This document shows, one piece after another, positions 16,300 to 26,379 of a DNA stretch of 64,000 bases (position 1 is the stretch's first letter; every line of letters begins with the position of its first letter). The notes beneath the pieces were generated by a model. That model was given only the letters and a program-made list of their open reading frames with translations, had not been told where the DNA came from and did not search any database. The translations under genes were made by a program, and so were the position numbers. The stretch lies in NCBI RefSeq assembly GCF_001729765.1, contig NZ_CP017181.1:930001-994000 (forward strand). Reading direction: 5' to 3'. This stretch comes from Enterobacter kobei (GTDB lineage: Bacteria > Pseudomonadota > Gammaproteobacteria > Enterobacterales > Enterobacteriaceae).

Positions 16300-16355
16300 G
16301 GTTTTATCCGTTAAAAAAAGGACGCTGACGCGCCCTTGTATTCAAACAGGCACAA

Positions 16356-16838
16356 TTAAAAACTGTGATCAAAATTCATGGTGACGGTGCCGTTATATTT
16401 CCCATCATCATAGGTTGGTGCTCCTGTTGGGCTAACCACCAGCGGCAACGTCTGTACTGTGGTAGTCGCATCATCCACAATCTCAACGGCTGAAGCAGCC
16501 CCAACAGGTAACGTTTTTCCGTCAATGGTTACTGTCAGCGGGATCTTCTTACTGATATCAGTTTCGTGAACTAACTCTGCTGCGGAAGCAATATAAGCCT
16601 CAATTTTTCCACTATTATTTAGCGCTTTCAGTTGAGTAGAAACATTATCCAGTTTCTGAGCACTTTGGTTCCACACCATCTCCTGTGTATTCGTGCCAAA
16701 AGTAGGGTCGTTAAATTCAACGAAATAACGCGTTGTTGGAACCGTAGCTTCTAAATCAAACTGTAGTGTAGTGGTGTCATCTGCAATTGCCGTAGCAGAG
16801 GTGCTAATCAGTGCGGTAAGGAGAATTTTCTTGAACAT
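16356..16838 (-). CDS. CS1-type fimbrial major subunit
   Basis: The 160-residue secreted protein (signal MFKKILLTALISTSATAIA) has the size and features of CS1/CFA/I/TcfB-type pilins. It lacks the cysteine pair of FimA pilins, has an N-terminal donor-strand-like segment (TTTLQFDLEATVP) and ends in an alternating strand (GKYNGTVTMNFDHSF). It would polymerise by donor-strand exchange. It lies between chaperone and usher, the order of tcfA-tcfB-tcfC. Confidence 0.82.
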   Translation of the reverse strand: MFKKILLTALISTSATAIADDTTTLQFDLEATVPTTRYFVEFNDPTFGTNTQEMVWNQSAQKLDNVSTQLKALNNSGKIEAYIASAAELVHETDISKKIPLTVTIDGKTLPVGAASAVEIVDDATTTVQTLPLVVSPTGAPTYDDGKYNGTVTMNFDHSF

Positions 16839-16865
16839 GGTAGACTCTCAATAAGGGATTAAACA

Positions 16866-17597
16866 TTAACCGAATGATTTCGGTGTACTTTTACTTCCTT
16901 CCTGCAAAATAAATTGCAGAGAATGATTGGTTTTCTGGTGTATCTGGTGTGTTTTACCAGGTAACAAGAAAACCGAATTTTCTGGCGCGCACTTTTTATT
17001 TATGCATTCTTTAATTCCGTCAATTAAAACTGTGCTATTGCCATTGTTCTTAAATGAAATGATTTGTCCGACACGTTCGATTTGCGTGCTGTATCTGACA
17101 TTTTCGGGGCGTACAATAATCATTGCGCCAAATCCTGTCAGGATATTAATACCTGCACTAAGTTTTTGACGATAAGCCTCATACTCCTGCTTAGATTGAT
17201 TAAATTCATACTGATCTTTAGGTAATACTGGTGAGAAGCGTACTCGGAAATAGCGCTCCTGTTCACGCTTACCAGAAAACACTAATCGACCGGACTGCAT
17301 AGCCTTGGCAGGAATAATCATGCGCAATGGGGTAAACACCAGGCCATTAATGTTTCCGCGGGCTACCTCGCTTGCATCCATTTTTCGTTCGATTTTTTTT
17401 CCATCGTGTTGATAAATTATCTCACTGACTTCCGTGCGGATATAAGCCGTTTGATCACCGTTGTTACGAATACGTTTCAATAAGGTGCTTTTATCCGCAT
17501 CTATAAATTCATACATAGAGCCGATAGAGATTTGTGGCGTTGCGGCTGCAATACCTGAAGCGGTGAATAGTGCAATACCTAATAAAGTTTTTAACAT
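16866..17597 (-). CDS. periplasmic fimbrial chaperone, alternate class
   Basis: The 243-residue protein has a signal peptide (MLKTLLGIALFTASGIAAA) and two Ig-like domains. The first carries QTAYIRTEVSEI, and the G1-strand region PLRMIIPAKAMQSGRLVFSG resembles CfaA/TcfA chaperones. The second ends with a Cys pair region (KECINKKCAPENSVFLLPG). It would hold pilin subunits for the usher. It is the first gene of the leftward fimbrial operon; the promoter must lie in 17598-17852. Confidence 0.82.
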   Translation of the reverse strand: MLKTLLGIALFTASGIAAATPQISIGSMYEFIDADKSTLLKRIRNNGDQTAYIRTEVSEIIYQHDGKKIERKMDASEVARGNINGLVFTPLRMIIPAKAMQSGRLVFSGKREQERYFRVRFSPVLPKDQYEFNQSKQEYEAYRQKLSAGINILTGFGAMIIVRPENVRYSTQIERVGQIISFKNNGNSTVLIDGIKECINKKCAPENSVFLLPGKTHQIHQKTNHSLQFILQEGSKSTPKSFG

Positions 17598-17852
17598 TGT
17601 GACCTCTCAGTGATTAACACCACCTCGTGCCCATGCAATATGAGGTTGTGCGTATTCAATGAGCAAGACTATGCCTCAAACTAAGCTTACTCTTACACAA
17701 GACCACTCTCAAAACATGAATGTCGTCGTGCAAGGAAGAATCCTTTTTCTCGCAAAAGATATCTTATAACTGCGCCCAGTTTGAGAGTACTCCTGTTGGA
17801 GCTACTGCAAAAATAAAACAAGCTTACATCAACATCGAACTAAGAGATTATT
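17598..17852. promoter_or_regulatory. divergent fimbrial promoter region
   Basis: 255 bp of AT-rich DNA separate the leftward chaperone operon from the rightward adhesin gene. CTCAAACT (about 17671), CTCTCAAAAC (about 17703) and the inverted AGTTTGAGAG (about 17781) form repeats that could bind one of the LuxR-type regulators encoded here. No matching consensus is known to me. Confidence 0.4.
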
Positions 17853-19073
17853 ATGATGAACCCGGTTATAAAAATTTTTATCCTATTACTGCTTACGCTT
17901 GCCACTAATCGCTTTGTCTATGCAGACGAAGTTATTATTACTACAGAGTTTACTCCTTCAGCCGTAAATCCTGGTAATAATGAATTTGTGAACACTACGC
18001 CTATTTCAGGGTTTTGTCAGACCAATGCAAATACGGCATATTGCAGAGCGGGGAATGTCACAATTGCAACTAATTTGAGTGCAAGAAATCGCGTATTAAA
18101 TTTCAATAGCACCAGTTTAAGAGACCAGCTTTATCAGCGCATCGACAACGGGTGGCGAATTGTGACGTTATATGATCGAGGCAGCCGCAAACAAATCACC
18201 GCAACATTTAGAATAACGGCTGTGTTCACCAGGTTTGTGACCCGAACAGGATGGGATAAGGACAAGTTTTCCGTGGGTGGGCTATCGCCTGTTGGCGGTT
18301 GTGAGCGGGCCACTTCTCTAAGCAGTTCAACAGTTTATGATTTTGGGTGGATACATCCTAGACCTGGTCTGGAATGCTATAAAAAAGTCCCGGATGTAAA
18401 TGTAAATGATATTACCATAAGTCCGATTTCCATCGGTTATGAGTTGAGATCGTTAAGTCCCATGTCATTACCCAATGGTAATTATGAGGGTTCAATTAGC
18501 TATTTTGTAGGTAATAACAGTGCGATAGATTTGGGTAACGCCACTTACAATGATAATGAGTTAAAAATTACGATTCGGACCACAATCAAACATGATTTCA
18601 AGGTTGAACACACCAGCTCTCAAAAAGTGATGCTGGAACCTCAAGGGGGCTGGGACACTGTAATCGGTTCTGGTGCAAATGAGGTTCCATTAAGAGCACA
18701 ATCAACCTTCGCTTTAACCGCTTCGGCACCATTTAGCTTATATCTTGAATGCGAACATAACCAGCTTGGCAACTGTGCATTACAAAAGGAGGGTTCAGCT
18801 GAAACGGTTCCCGTCATTATCTCCGTAACGATGCCCCAAATGCGAAATATAATAACGGGTGAATCCGTGACAGATATGGTGCTACCGATGCGACAAAATC
18901 ATATGCCAAGCTTTAATCTTGAACCCACACAATTTAATAATGCCGCTTCATCAACAGTTCAGTTTAAGATTAATGGGCCTGATAGTCGTAAAATGATCAC
19001 CCAACCCGGTACCACCTGGAAAGGGGCAGTAACGCTCGTATTTGATGCCGATTTGCCTTTCGCCAGCCAATAA
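17853..19073 (+). CDS. putative fimbrial tip adhesin
   Basis: The 406-residue protein has a signal peptide (about 1-24) and is rich in beta-forming Ser/Thr/Asn segments. The N-terminal two-thirds would be the adhesive domain, with cysteines in GFCQTNANTAYCRAG and GGCERATS. The C-terminal part (from about residue 255) looks like a pilin domain and ends in a strand pattern (TTWKGAVTLVFDADLPF) like that of the major subunit. This is the plan of CfaE/TcfD minor tip subunits. Unusually, it is transcribed divergently from the rest of the fimbrial genes. Confidence 0.68.
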   Translation: MMNPVIKIFILLLLTLATNRFVYADEVIITTEFTPSAVNPGNNEFVNTTPISGFCQTNANTAYCRAGNVTIATNLSARNRVLNFNSTSLRDQLYQRIDNGWRIVTLYDRGSRKQITATFRITAVFTRFVTRTGWDKDKFSVGGLSPVGGCERATSLSSSTVYDFGWIHPRPGLECYKKVPDVNVNDITISPISIGYELRSLSPMSLPNGNYEGSISYFVGNNSAIDLGNATYNDNELKITIRTTIKHDFKVEHTSSQKVMLEPQGGWDTVIGSGANEVPLRAQSTFALTASAPFSLYLECEHNQLGNCALQKEGSAETVPVIISVTMPQMRNIITGESVTDMVLPMRQNHMPSFNLEPTQFNNAASSTVQFKINGPDSRKMITQPGTTWKGAVTLVFDADLPFASQ

Positions 19074-19259
19074 CCTGCCCCTTACTACCTCTTCGAATGG
19101 GGCGATCCATTCCGCCTGACGCCGGTGCATGCTGGCTCAGGCGAGATCCCCGCAACGCATCTCCACTGCTTACAGCCTCATTACAACATGATTAACTTGC
19201 AAAGTGCGCCATTATTCGCAATCAATATCTCTTATTGAGATTATATTGATGGTTAATTC

Positions 19260-21596
19260 ATGAAAAAGTGGATAACACTTCTGCTCTGTCTTATCACTTT
19301 ATCTGCCGCTCAGGAGAAGCCGACAGCGCTTAGCCCGGAACAACTGGAGTGGATTAAGCACCATCCGGACGTCACCTACACCGTCAGCGACCGCTGGCCG
19401 CAGGACTTTCGCGTCAACGGTCATCCGGTCGGGCTCAGTCAGAGTGTTCTGCAGGAAATCAGCGCACGGACGGGGCTGCATTTCAGGTATATCGCTCCTG
19501 AAGACGCGGTAGCATCACCGCCTATGCTTGTTGCGGCGCTCAGCGTGCAATTACTTAGCGATAACGATAAATCCCGCTGGCTGATGACTCATGCATGGGC
19601 TAACACCATGCCCATGCTGATCGGTAAAAATACCGCGACAGGCATCCGGACTCTGGGTCAAATGTCCGGTAAAACGCTGGCGATCGAGAAAAACAGTGAA
19701 TATGCCAGTTGGATCCGCCAGCATAATCCTGCAATACGGTTGGTTGAAGTTAGCGATGTAAAGGCTGCACTGCAGAAGGTTGAAGACGGTGACAGCGATG
19801 CTGCTATTGGCTCAGGGCTGGTGATTTTACCGCTTCTCCAGCGTTATTATGCACGTGATATGGCCATATCCGGACAGGTCCCTGAAATGGCCAGCAGCAT
19901 CAATATGGCCGTTGATCCTCACTATCCGATACTGCGCGATATTATCAACGTCACCCTTGAAAGCATCAGCGCCCTTGAGGCACAGCAGGTTTTTGAACAC
20001 TGGGTAGGTATTGTAGATTTTGGTTCGCCCTCGATAAGCGTGGTTATATACCATTATCGCTATGAACTTTTTGTTTTTGGCATTCTGTTAATGCTGTTAA
20101 TGCTGACTCTGTTTTACGCCCTTAAGGCTCGCCGACGGGCGCAGAGAAGCGAAAAACAAAAAGAAGAGTTTCTCGCCATCATGAGTCATGAAATTCGCAC
20201 GCCGATGAACGCCATTGTTGCCGCTCTGGAGCTCCAACAGCAGCCAGCGGGCCAGCATAAATCGGAGGAATATCAGGCGCTCGCGCTCTCTGCAGCCAAT
20301 GATTTACTGGAATTACTCAATAATGTGCTCGACCACAGCAAACTCACCCATCAGCCTGTGCCGCTTCAGATGGCTCCCTGCGATATTCGTCAGTTACTCA
20401 TGGTGGTATGTGACAGCCAGCGGCCGTCAGCAGAACGCAAAGGATTAAAGCTATATTCTGCGCTGGACGCTTTACCCTCCGATTTATGGATTGACGCAGA
20501 TGCACACCGTGTAAGGCAGATTGTTAATAATCTTCTTTCAAACGCGGTCAAATTCACTGACGTCGGTAGCATTGCATTAGAGTGCACCTGGACGTCAGAG
20601 GAAAGTGTATGCGGAGTACTCTCCATCAGGGTAACGGACAGCGGTATCGGTATCAGTGAAGTCGATCAGCAGCGCCTTTTTCAGGCGTGGCACCAGGCTG
20701 AAAGCAGTGGTACAGGCCTTCGCAGCGGCAGTGGTTTAGGGCTCTACCTGTCCCGCCAGCTTGCAAAACAAATGGGAGGTGATATTTCGCTTAAAAGTGA
20801 ACAAGGTAAGGGCAGCATCTTTACCTGCACACTGTCGGCGCAACGCGTACATCCCCCCGAAACAGATACGCCCACCGCGGATAACCTGCCCGTGCTTTCT
20901 CTGGGCTTAAGTGTGCTGATTGTTGAGGATCATCCCGCTAATCAACGCGTGATATCTGCGCAGCTTGATCTGTTGGGTTGCGAATGGGAAGTCGCTCAAA
21001 GTGCGGAGGATGCGTTTCAGTTGCTTGAAGATGAAAATTATTACGACCTTATGCTGCTGGATTGTAATCTGCCGGGTAAAGATGGCTACTGGCTGGCCGG
21101 TGAAATCAGGCAATATGAACGCCTGCACCAACATGAACGCATGCCTATAATTGCTATTTCTGCTGTCAGCAGTCAGGAACACCATAAACGGTGCCAGCTA
21201 AGCGGTATGGACGATGTACTGGTCAAACCTATCCGTTTAAACCCACTCGCAGAAATGCTTAGGCGGTATTGTCTCCCCTCTCATCAGGGGCTTAATTTTG
21301 GACAGCTCAACGACGATACCTCATTCGCAGGCAGATCCTCGCCGGTGATTAATGACGAAGTGCAGCAGTTGCTCAGACAGGACATAGATCAATTTCACCA
21401 GGCATGCGAGAGCCGTGACAATATTCAGATGATTTATTACAGCCACCGGATACGCGGCGTGGCGCAGATGTATAATCTTTCCGAGCTCGCGTTACTTTCG
21501 GAAGAAATTGAACAATCCTTGCGACGGCAAGGAGTGCCCGATCTGCTCAGAATTGATGCGTGGAGAAATAGACTGGATCACATCAAAATCAAATGA
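19260..21596 (+). CDS. EvgS-like hybrid sensor kinase 1
   Basis: This 778-residue inner-membrane sensor has a short signal/anchor and one periplasmic Venus-flytrap (SBP_bac_3-like) domain at about 25-245. A transmembrane helix lies near 268-288, and a HisKA domain has His near 310 (IMSHEIRTPMNAI). The ATPase has N box NNLLSNAVKFT, G1 DSGIGI and G2 GSGLGLYL. The receiver has Asp near 601 (LLDCNLPG) and the C-terminal HPt has His near 728 (YYSHRIRGVAQMY). EvgS has two flytrap domains; this has one. It would phosphorylate a LuxR-type regulator nearby. It is paralogous to the next gene. Confidence 0.9.
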   Translation: MKKWITLLLCLITLSAAQEKPTALSPEQLEWIKHHPDVTYTVSDRWPQDFRVNGHPVGLSQSVLQEISARTGLHFRYIAPEDAVASPPMLVAALSVQLLSDNDKSRWLMTHAWANTMPMLIGKNTATGIRTLGQMSGKTLAIEKNSEYASWIRQHNPAIRLVEVSDVKAALQKVEDGDSDAAIGSGLVILPLLQRYYARDMAISGQVPEMASSINMAVDPHYPILRDIINVTLESISALEAQQVFEHWVGIVDFGSPSISVVIYHYRYELFVFGILLMLLMLTLFYALKARRRAQRSEKQKEEFLAIMSHEIRTPMNAIVAALELQQQPAGQHKSEEYQALALSAANDLLELLNNVLDHSKLTHQPVPLQMAPCDIRQLLMVVCDSQRPSAERKGLKLYSALDALPSDLWIDADAHRVRQIVNNLLSNAVKFTDVGSIALECTWTSEESVCGVLSIRVTDSGIGISEVDQQRLFQAWHQAESSGTGLRSGSGLGLYLSRQLAKQMGGDISLKSEQGKGSIFTCTLSAQRVHPPETDTPTADNLPVLSLGLSVLIVEDHPANQRVISAQLDLLGCEWEVAQSAEDAFQLLEDENYYDLMLLDCNLPGKDGYWLAGEIRQYERLHQHERMPIIAISAVSSQEHHKRCQLSGMDDVLVKPIRLNPLAEMLRRYCLPSHQGLNFGQLNDDTSFAGRSSPVINDEVQQLLRQDIDQFHQACESRDNIQMIYYSHRIRGVAQMYNLSELALLSEEIEQSLRRQGVPDLLRIDAWRNRLDHIKIK

Positions 21597-21671
21597 GAGT
21601 GCTCTTGTAGAGCTTGTGGTTTTTTTTTCATCAAATACCTGAATTGATTTTAGGAATTCAGGTTATTCATT

Positions 21672-23984
21672 ATGCATTTCATCATCAGCCTGTTGATGAC
21701 ACTCACAGGTCTGTTTTATCACCTGCCATCTGCGGCATCAGAGCCGCTTTTTTCCCCGGAAGAACGACGATGGATCGCAGAACATCAGCAGGTCATTTAT
21801 AACGTCATCCCCAGCTGGCCTCTGGACTATGAAGAAAAAGGACAACATTTTGGTCTGAGTCGTGATTACCTCGACGTGATAAGCAAAATAAGCGGGCTGA
21901 ATTTTATTCTGACTGACGGAGCCAAAGCCCCGCAGCTTATTTCCGCAATATCCCCTGAATTTTTACCCGAAAGCGAGCTTAAAGAATGGCGCTTCAGCCA
22001 GCGATGGATGACCACACACGCCCTGGTTATCAGTGATAATGACGCGGCCACAATACAGTCACTGCAACAACTCAGTGGGAAACGCGTTGCGGTTCGCCGT
22101 GGCACTTATTATGAAAGCTGGCTTCGCGAACACCACCCGGAGATTAGCCTGGTCCCCCAGGATCATACTCGTGGATTATTCGAAGCGATCTATAGTGGGG
22201 ATGCGGATGTCGGACTTGGCGCTGATTTGGTCATCAGGCCTCTTTATTACAGGTATTACTCGCATAAGCTCGCCATTGCAGGGCAGATCCCTGAATTACG
22301 CGCGGGTATTAATATCGCTATTCGGCAGGATCAGCCTCTGCTATTGAGCATAATAAATAAGTCGCTAGGATCGATTCCAGCACAAATGAGTAATACTATT
22401 TTTAACCGCTGGGTGAGTGATATGAAACTCGGCTATCCCAGCACTGGGGTTATTTTTTCTTTGTACAGTCTGGAAATTTCGGCTTTTTTATTGCTGCTGA
22501 TATTGCTGGGATGGATGCTGCAACGCACCGTAAAACTGTGGCGAAAAGCCATGGCCAGTGAAAAACATAAGACGCAGTTTTTGGCAATGATGAGCCATGA
22601 AATTCGCACGCCTATGAATGCGATGATTGCCTCCCTTGAACTGCTGAATCGCCCGGTGACGGATGAGCAACGGGAACAGTATCTCGCACTTGCCAGTTCT
22701 TCCGCCCGCAGTCTGCTGGACCTGCTAAACGATATACTTGATCACAGCAAAATAAGCCAGAAAGGTATCCGCCTTGAGTCGCGCCCGTTTGTACTTGCAG
22801 AGCTCATCCGTGCGGTATGTGACAGCTATCGTCCACTTGCCGCGCAAAAAGGACTGATGCTGTCCGTATGTATCACTCCCAACCTCGATAACCAGATGAT
22901 GGAAGGTGATCCGCACCGGATCAGACAAGTCGTCAACAATCTGCTGTCCAATGCAATAAAGTTCACCGCGAGTGGTTCTGTTTCAGTAACGCTAAAGGGT
23001 GAGTTTTTGGCCAATAAAACGTGCATGATTTCGCTAGACGTCGCCGATACGGGTATAGGCATTTCACCTGAAATCCAACATAACCTGTTTAAAGCCTGGA
23101 TGCAGGCGGACGACGCACCCGATCGCCATTATGGAGGTAGCGGGCTGGGTTTATGGATTTGCTGGCAGTTGATGCGTCTGATGAAGGGTGAGCTGATATG
23201 TCAGAGCGAACCGGACAAGGGAAGCCTATTTAGCATAAAGCTACCCCTTCGTTTAACTGAACCTGAGAGAATGCCTGCCGAGCCAGATCTTCCGCTTTTT
23301 AAGTCCGATACAATACTTCTTGTCGTGGAAGATCACCCTGCTGCACAACGAATATTGAAGGATCAGCTGGCGGTGCTGGGTTGCCAGGCCGATATAGTCG
23401 AGACTGGAGCACAAGCCTTAAGTAAAATCGCCGATGAAAACTATTATGACGTGATACTGCTTGACATTAATCTTCCCGACTTGAGCGGTTACGATGTTGC
23501 GCGTAGGCTTCGGGAAATTGAGCAGCAACGTGGCAGTGAAGCTATGCCCTTGATTGCAATTTCTGCTATGAGTGACGAAACGCATCTTTCAAGTTGCCAG
23601 CAAAGCGGAATTAACGTGGTGCTCAGCAAACCTATCGTACTGAGCTCGCTGGCGCATAATCTGCGTCGCTGGTGCCATCTTTCCCCATCAACAGCACGCT
23701 TAAAACGTCAGCAAAATCCCCAGCAGGAGGAGGAACTGGCGCGGTGGTTGCGGGAAGACCTGCAGGGATTTTCCGCTGCAAGCTCGGATGGCAATGTCAG
23801 GCTGATGCAGTATCACGTCCATCGTCTTCGCGGCGCGGCCCAGACGTATAACCTCAATAACCTGGCATACGTCGCCACCCGGATTGAAGCGGCACTGCGG
23901 GAAGGTGCTGAACTCAGCAGCAGCCAGAAGGAATCCTGGCTGCAAACGCTTAAAAATGAAGTATCTTCATTAACTCATCTTTGA
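21672..23984 (+). CDS. EvgS-like hybrid sensor kinase 2
   Basis: The 770-residue paralogue of the preceding kinase has the same plan: signal peptide, one flytrap domain (about 25-245), and a transmembrane helix near 270-290. HisKA has His near 308 (MMSHEIRTPMNA) and the ATPase has NNLLSNAIKFT, DTGIGI and GSGLGLWI. The receiver has Asp near 597 (LLDINLPD) and HPt has His near 717 (YHVHRLRGAAQTY). All phosphorelay residues are intact. Its stop overlaps the convergent regulator gene at 23950 by 35 bp. The tandem pair probably arose by duplication and may sense different ligands for the same regulators (inference). Confidence 0.9.
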   Translation: MHFIISLLMTLTGLFYHLPSAASEPLFSPEERRWIAEHQQVIYNVIPSWPLDYEEKGQHFGLSRDYLDVISKISGLNFILTDGAKAPQLISAISPEFLPESELKEWRFSQRWMTTHALVISDNDAATIQSLQQLSGKRVAVRRGTYYESWLREHHPEISLVPQDHTRGLFEAIYSGDADVGLGADLVIRPLYYRYYSHKLAIAGQIPELRAGINIAIRQDQPLLLSIINKSLGSIPAQMSNTIFNRWVSDMKLGYPSTGVIFSLYSLEISAFLLLLILLGWMLQRTVKLWRKAMASEKHKTQFLAMMSHEIRTPMNAMIASLELLNRPVTDEQREQYLALASSSARSLLDLLNDILDHSKISQKGIRLESRPFVLAELIRAVCDSYRPLAAQKGLMLSVCITPNLDNQMMEGDPHRIRQVVNNLLSNAIKFTASGSVSVTLKGEFLANKTCMISLDVADTGIGISPEIQHNLFKAWMQADDAPDRHYGGSGLGLWICWQLMRLMKGELICQSEPDKGSLFSIKLPLRLTEPERMPAEPDLPLFKSDTILLVVEDHPAAQRILKDQLAVLGCQADIVETGAQALSKIADENYYDVILLDINLPDLSGYDVARRLREIEQQRGSEAMPLIAISAMSDETHLSSCQQSGINVVLSKPIVLSSLAHNLRRWCHLSPSTARLKRQQNPQQEEELARWLREDLQGFSAASSDGNVRLMQYHVHRLRGAAQTYNLNNLAYVATRIEAALREGAELSSSQKESWLQTLKNEVSSLTHL

Positions 23985-24654
23985 TAATAAAAAGCTCGTG
24001 GTCAGCTTTCAAACCCAGCTTGCGCAAAGCACTCTGTTTCTGGCCGCTAACGGTCTTCAGGCTACGGTTAAATTTCTCGGCAATCTCTGTGACTGTCATA
24101 CCGGTAATAAAACATCGGATAACCTCCTGCTCTTTAGGTGAAAGAACCGCCAGACTTAATGCCCGTTCAACATTCACCTTGCTGAAGTTTCCTGTCAGCA
24201 GCACTTCCCCCTGCTGCTGATATTGGGCCAACTCCTGTGCCATTCGGCTTTCAATGAACGTTCTACCACGGCTGACCTCAAGTACTGCATTTTGAATTTC
24301 TTCAAAAGGTCGATTTTTACCAATAAATCCGTTGGCCCCACCGCGCAGTGCCTGCGCTACAGTGGCTGTGTTGTAATGCGCTGAAAGTACCAGAATGGCA
24401 ACATCCTCATACTGCCGGCGAACCATCTGAATAAGGCTGAGGCCGTCGATATCAGACGGCGCAAGTTCATAATCCACAATTATCACATCAGCTTTAAATG
24501 CCTTCAGCGCTTTCAGTAATTCTTTGCTGTCAGTAAAAGTACCTGTGACATTAAAATCAGGGTTTTCGCGCAATACATCAGCAAGCCCTCGTAGCACCAG
24601 AAGATGATCGTCTAACAAGGCAATGGAAACCTGATTTCGCGCTGTACTTTTCAT
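23950..24654 (-). CDS. LuxR-type response regulator, EvgA-like
   Basis: About 234 residues. The receiver has DD in LLDDHL, Asp in DVIIVDYEL and Lys in FIGKNR; the C-terminal LuxR domain reads LSPKEQEVIRCFITGMTVTEIAEKFNRSLKTVSGQKQSALRKLGLK. I take the ATG at 24654 (MKSTARNQ); a GTG at 24663 would add three residues. It converges on kinase 2 with a 35-bp overlap of their ends. Its HTH nearly repeats that of the regulator at 13095, so both may read the same sites in the fimbrial control region. Confidence 0.88.
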   Translation of the reverse strand: MKSTARNQVSIALLDDHLLVLRGLADVLRENPDFNVTGTFTDSKELLKALKAFKADVIIVDYELAPSDIDGLSLIQMVRRQYEDVAILVLSAHYNTATVAQALRGGANGFIGKNRPFEEIQNAVLEVSRGRTFIESRMAQELAQYQQQGEVLLTGNFSKVNVERALSLAVLSPKEQEVIRCFITGMTVTEIAEKFNRSLKTVSGQKQSALRKLGLKADHELFIIKDELMKILHF

Positions 24655-25482
24655 CACAATCACTCATAGCAAAAGATTCGGTTAACTTTAGTGTGGAGCA
24701 TTGTAAAAACTCCCGCTTTGTCGACTTCCTGTCCGCAACCTTCCATAAATCTGACGATAATCACTTTATGATTCAAAACTCGCCAAATCAATCCTACAGG
24801 ATCCACAACTTAAGGTTAGTTTAGCGGGGGGTAGCACTTATACATGAAATTAACGTTCGCACGCGCGAAGATTTGAAAGAGCCCATATAGAACACGCTTG
24901 CAGAATATATTCGTTATCACTGCACCATTTCCACCTCGTCTTAGCCAGGTTCACTGAGCATGGCTGACTAGCCACGGTAGCGTCAGGAAATCAGCCCGCG
25001 CGCCGTCTGGTCTGTTTGCTGAACAACTGACTCAAAGCGATACCGGTCATGGCGTGAGCCCGGATCTGAGCACACTGGATCTGGCTGAGTTGTGAGTGAT
25101 TGCACCATCCAGCAGGCTTTGTGTGCCTCTGAAAGGGGGGAAGGTGCAGGATGGTCCTGATCTGCGGCACAGGGTTCGAATCCATTTCTTTTTTGAAGGT
25201 TGCCCGGTTAAATACACTATGCCCGACGGCTTTGCCTTCATGACGGATCAGCAGAGGTAATGTGGTGGCCATTTTTTGGCCGCTACAAGAGTTTTAGAAT
25301 TTAAATGGCTCTGTAAATCAAATGATTATGTTTTATTGGTTTCTGTTAACGCATCATCTCAAACTCATTCCAGGCCAAGCGGAATCAACCCAAAGCCTGA
25401 TAGTGCGGTTTCTGGCCCGGATTTTCTGGTATCAACGGGAATTTGTTCTGGCAAACTAAAATGCTCACGCTGCAATGGAGAA
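24655..25482. other. gene-poor interval
   Basis: About 830 bp without a gene I can support. A minus-strand 93-codon frame at 24991-25272 (MATTLPLLIRHEGKAVGHSV start) has protein-like composition in its first half and may be a gene remnant, but I cannot name a family. An AT-rich stretch at 24660-24860 probably holds the promoter of the leftward regulator. Confidence 0.4.
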
Positions 25483-26133
25483 CTACAGGTTTTGATAAAG
25501 ATGTCTGTTTTTTCTTACTAACAGTGCATTCAGGCTTTTCAACCCGGCTCGTTTTAGGGCCAGCATTTTGTATCGACTTACCGCGTTGTAGCTGATGCCC
25601 ATCCTCCGGGCAACATCGCCGGGTTTTTCCCCCTTCATTAAGGCGTATAACACTTCGCGTTCAACCATTCTGGCGCGCTGATGTCCCTCCGGACGAGAAG
25701 ATCTACGGACGGGGATAGCAGACAGCAGAAGATGAAACAGACTGCGCTTTAACCTGTTTACGGGAGCCGATTTCTCAATAAAAATGATTTTCTTATTGTG
25801 CTCAAGGCTGTAAGTATCGCGAAAAATACGGTCTGTCATGACCACTATCGTCGTGTCCGTCGTAATACATGCCGACAAAATATTCAGTTTGTCCTCCCTT
25901 AAGGCGACCTCGTCGAGAATCACCATATCTGCGTTGCAGTGGGTGTGCGGGAGCGTAGTTGACGAGATTTTTGTTACGAGCAACCTACCGCATGCCTGTG
26001 CGTCTGCCGATAAAACCGTATAAAGCCCCTGCGACGTAAAATGGCATGCCGTTCCGATAAGAACGCGCCGGAGAGGGGCTCTTTTTGTGTCAGGCATAAG
26101 GGGGTTATCGAAGATAGGGTTGTCATTCATCAT
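25483..26133 (-). CDS. atypical LuxR-type regulator
   Basis: The 216-residue protein ends in a LuxR-type helix-turn-helix (VEREVLYALMKGEKPGDVARRMGISYNAVSRYKMLALKRAGLKSLNALLV). Its N-terminal part keeps a receiver-like layout with Asp in DMVILDEVAL and Lys in IFIEKSAP. The acidic pair expected after the first strand is replaced (VLIGTACH), so ordinary phosphorylation is doubtful. It may act like BglJ-type partners of another LuxR protein. It is divergent from the truncated kinase at 26380. Confidence 0.72.
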   Translation of the reverse strand: MMNDNPIFDNPLMPDTKRAPLRRVLIGTACHFTSQGLYTVLSADAQACGRLLVTKISSTTLPHTHCNADMVILDEVALREDKLNILSACITTDTTIVVMTDRIFRDTYSLEHNKKIIFIEKSAPVNRLKRSLFHLLLSAIPVRRSSRPEGHQRARMVEREVLYALMKGEKPGDVARRMGISYNAVSRYKMLALKRAGLKSLNALLVRKNRHLYQNL

Positions 26134-26379
26134 GTTTTTTACACTGCGCCTGGGAAAGATTTCTGTCGTATATTTACGGTAACGGAAAAGAACAGGGAGA
26201 AATATGAGACCGCGCCACCTTATCCTGTAGGCAGGGGACTACAGGTTCAGCCGGTTCATCACGCCTGAGCGAGCAGTAAGGTTTAGAGACCTAATAACCA
26301 TCACATTCAGGGTCAGACTTCCGGCGTATTTTTGACTGAATTCACGAACAGGCTTCGACGCACACGCTAATGGAGGCGT

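Noticed and set aside
13837..19073. Identification of the fimbriae as the ecp/mat operon
   Set aside because: The usher shares the EcpC class, but gene order (chaperone-pilin-usher-regulator plus divergent adhesin) and pilin length fit Tcf/CS1 better and lack ecpE and ecpR equivalents in place.
24991..25272. 93-codon minus frame between the LuxR genes
   Set aside because: Possible remnant, but I recognise no family; described only within the gap entry.
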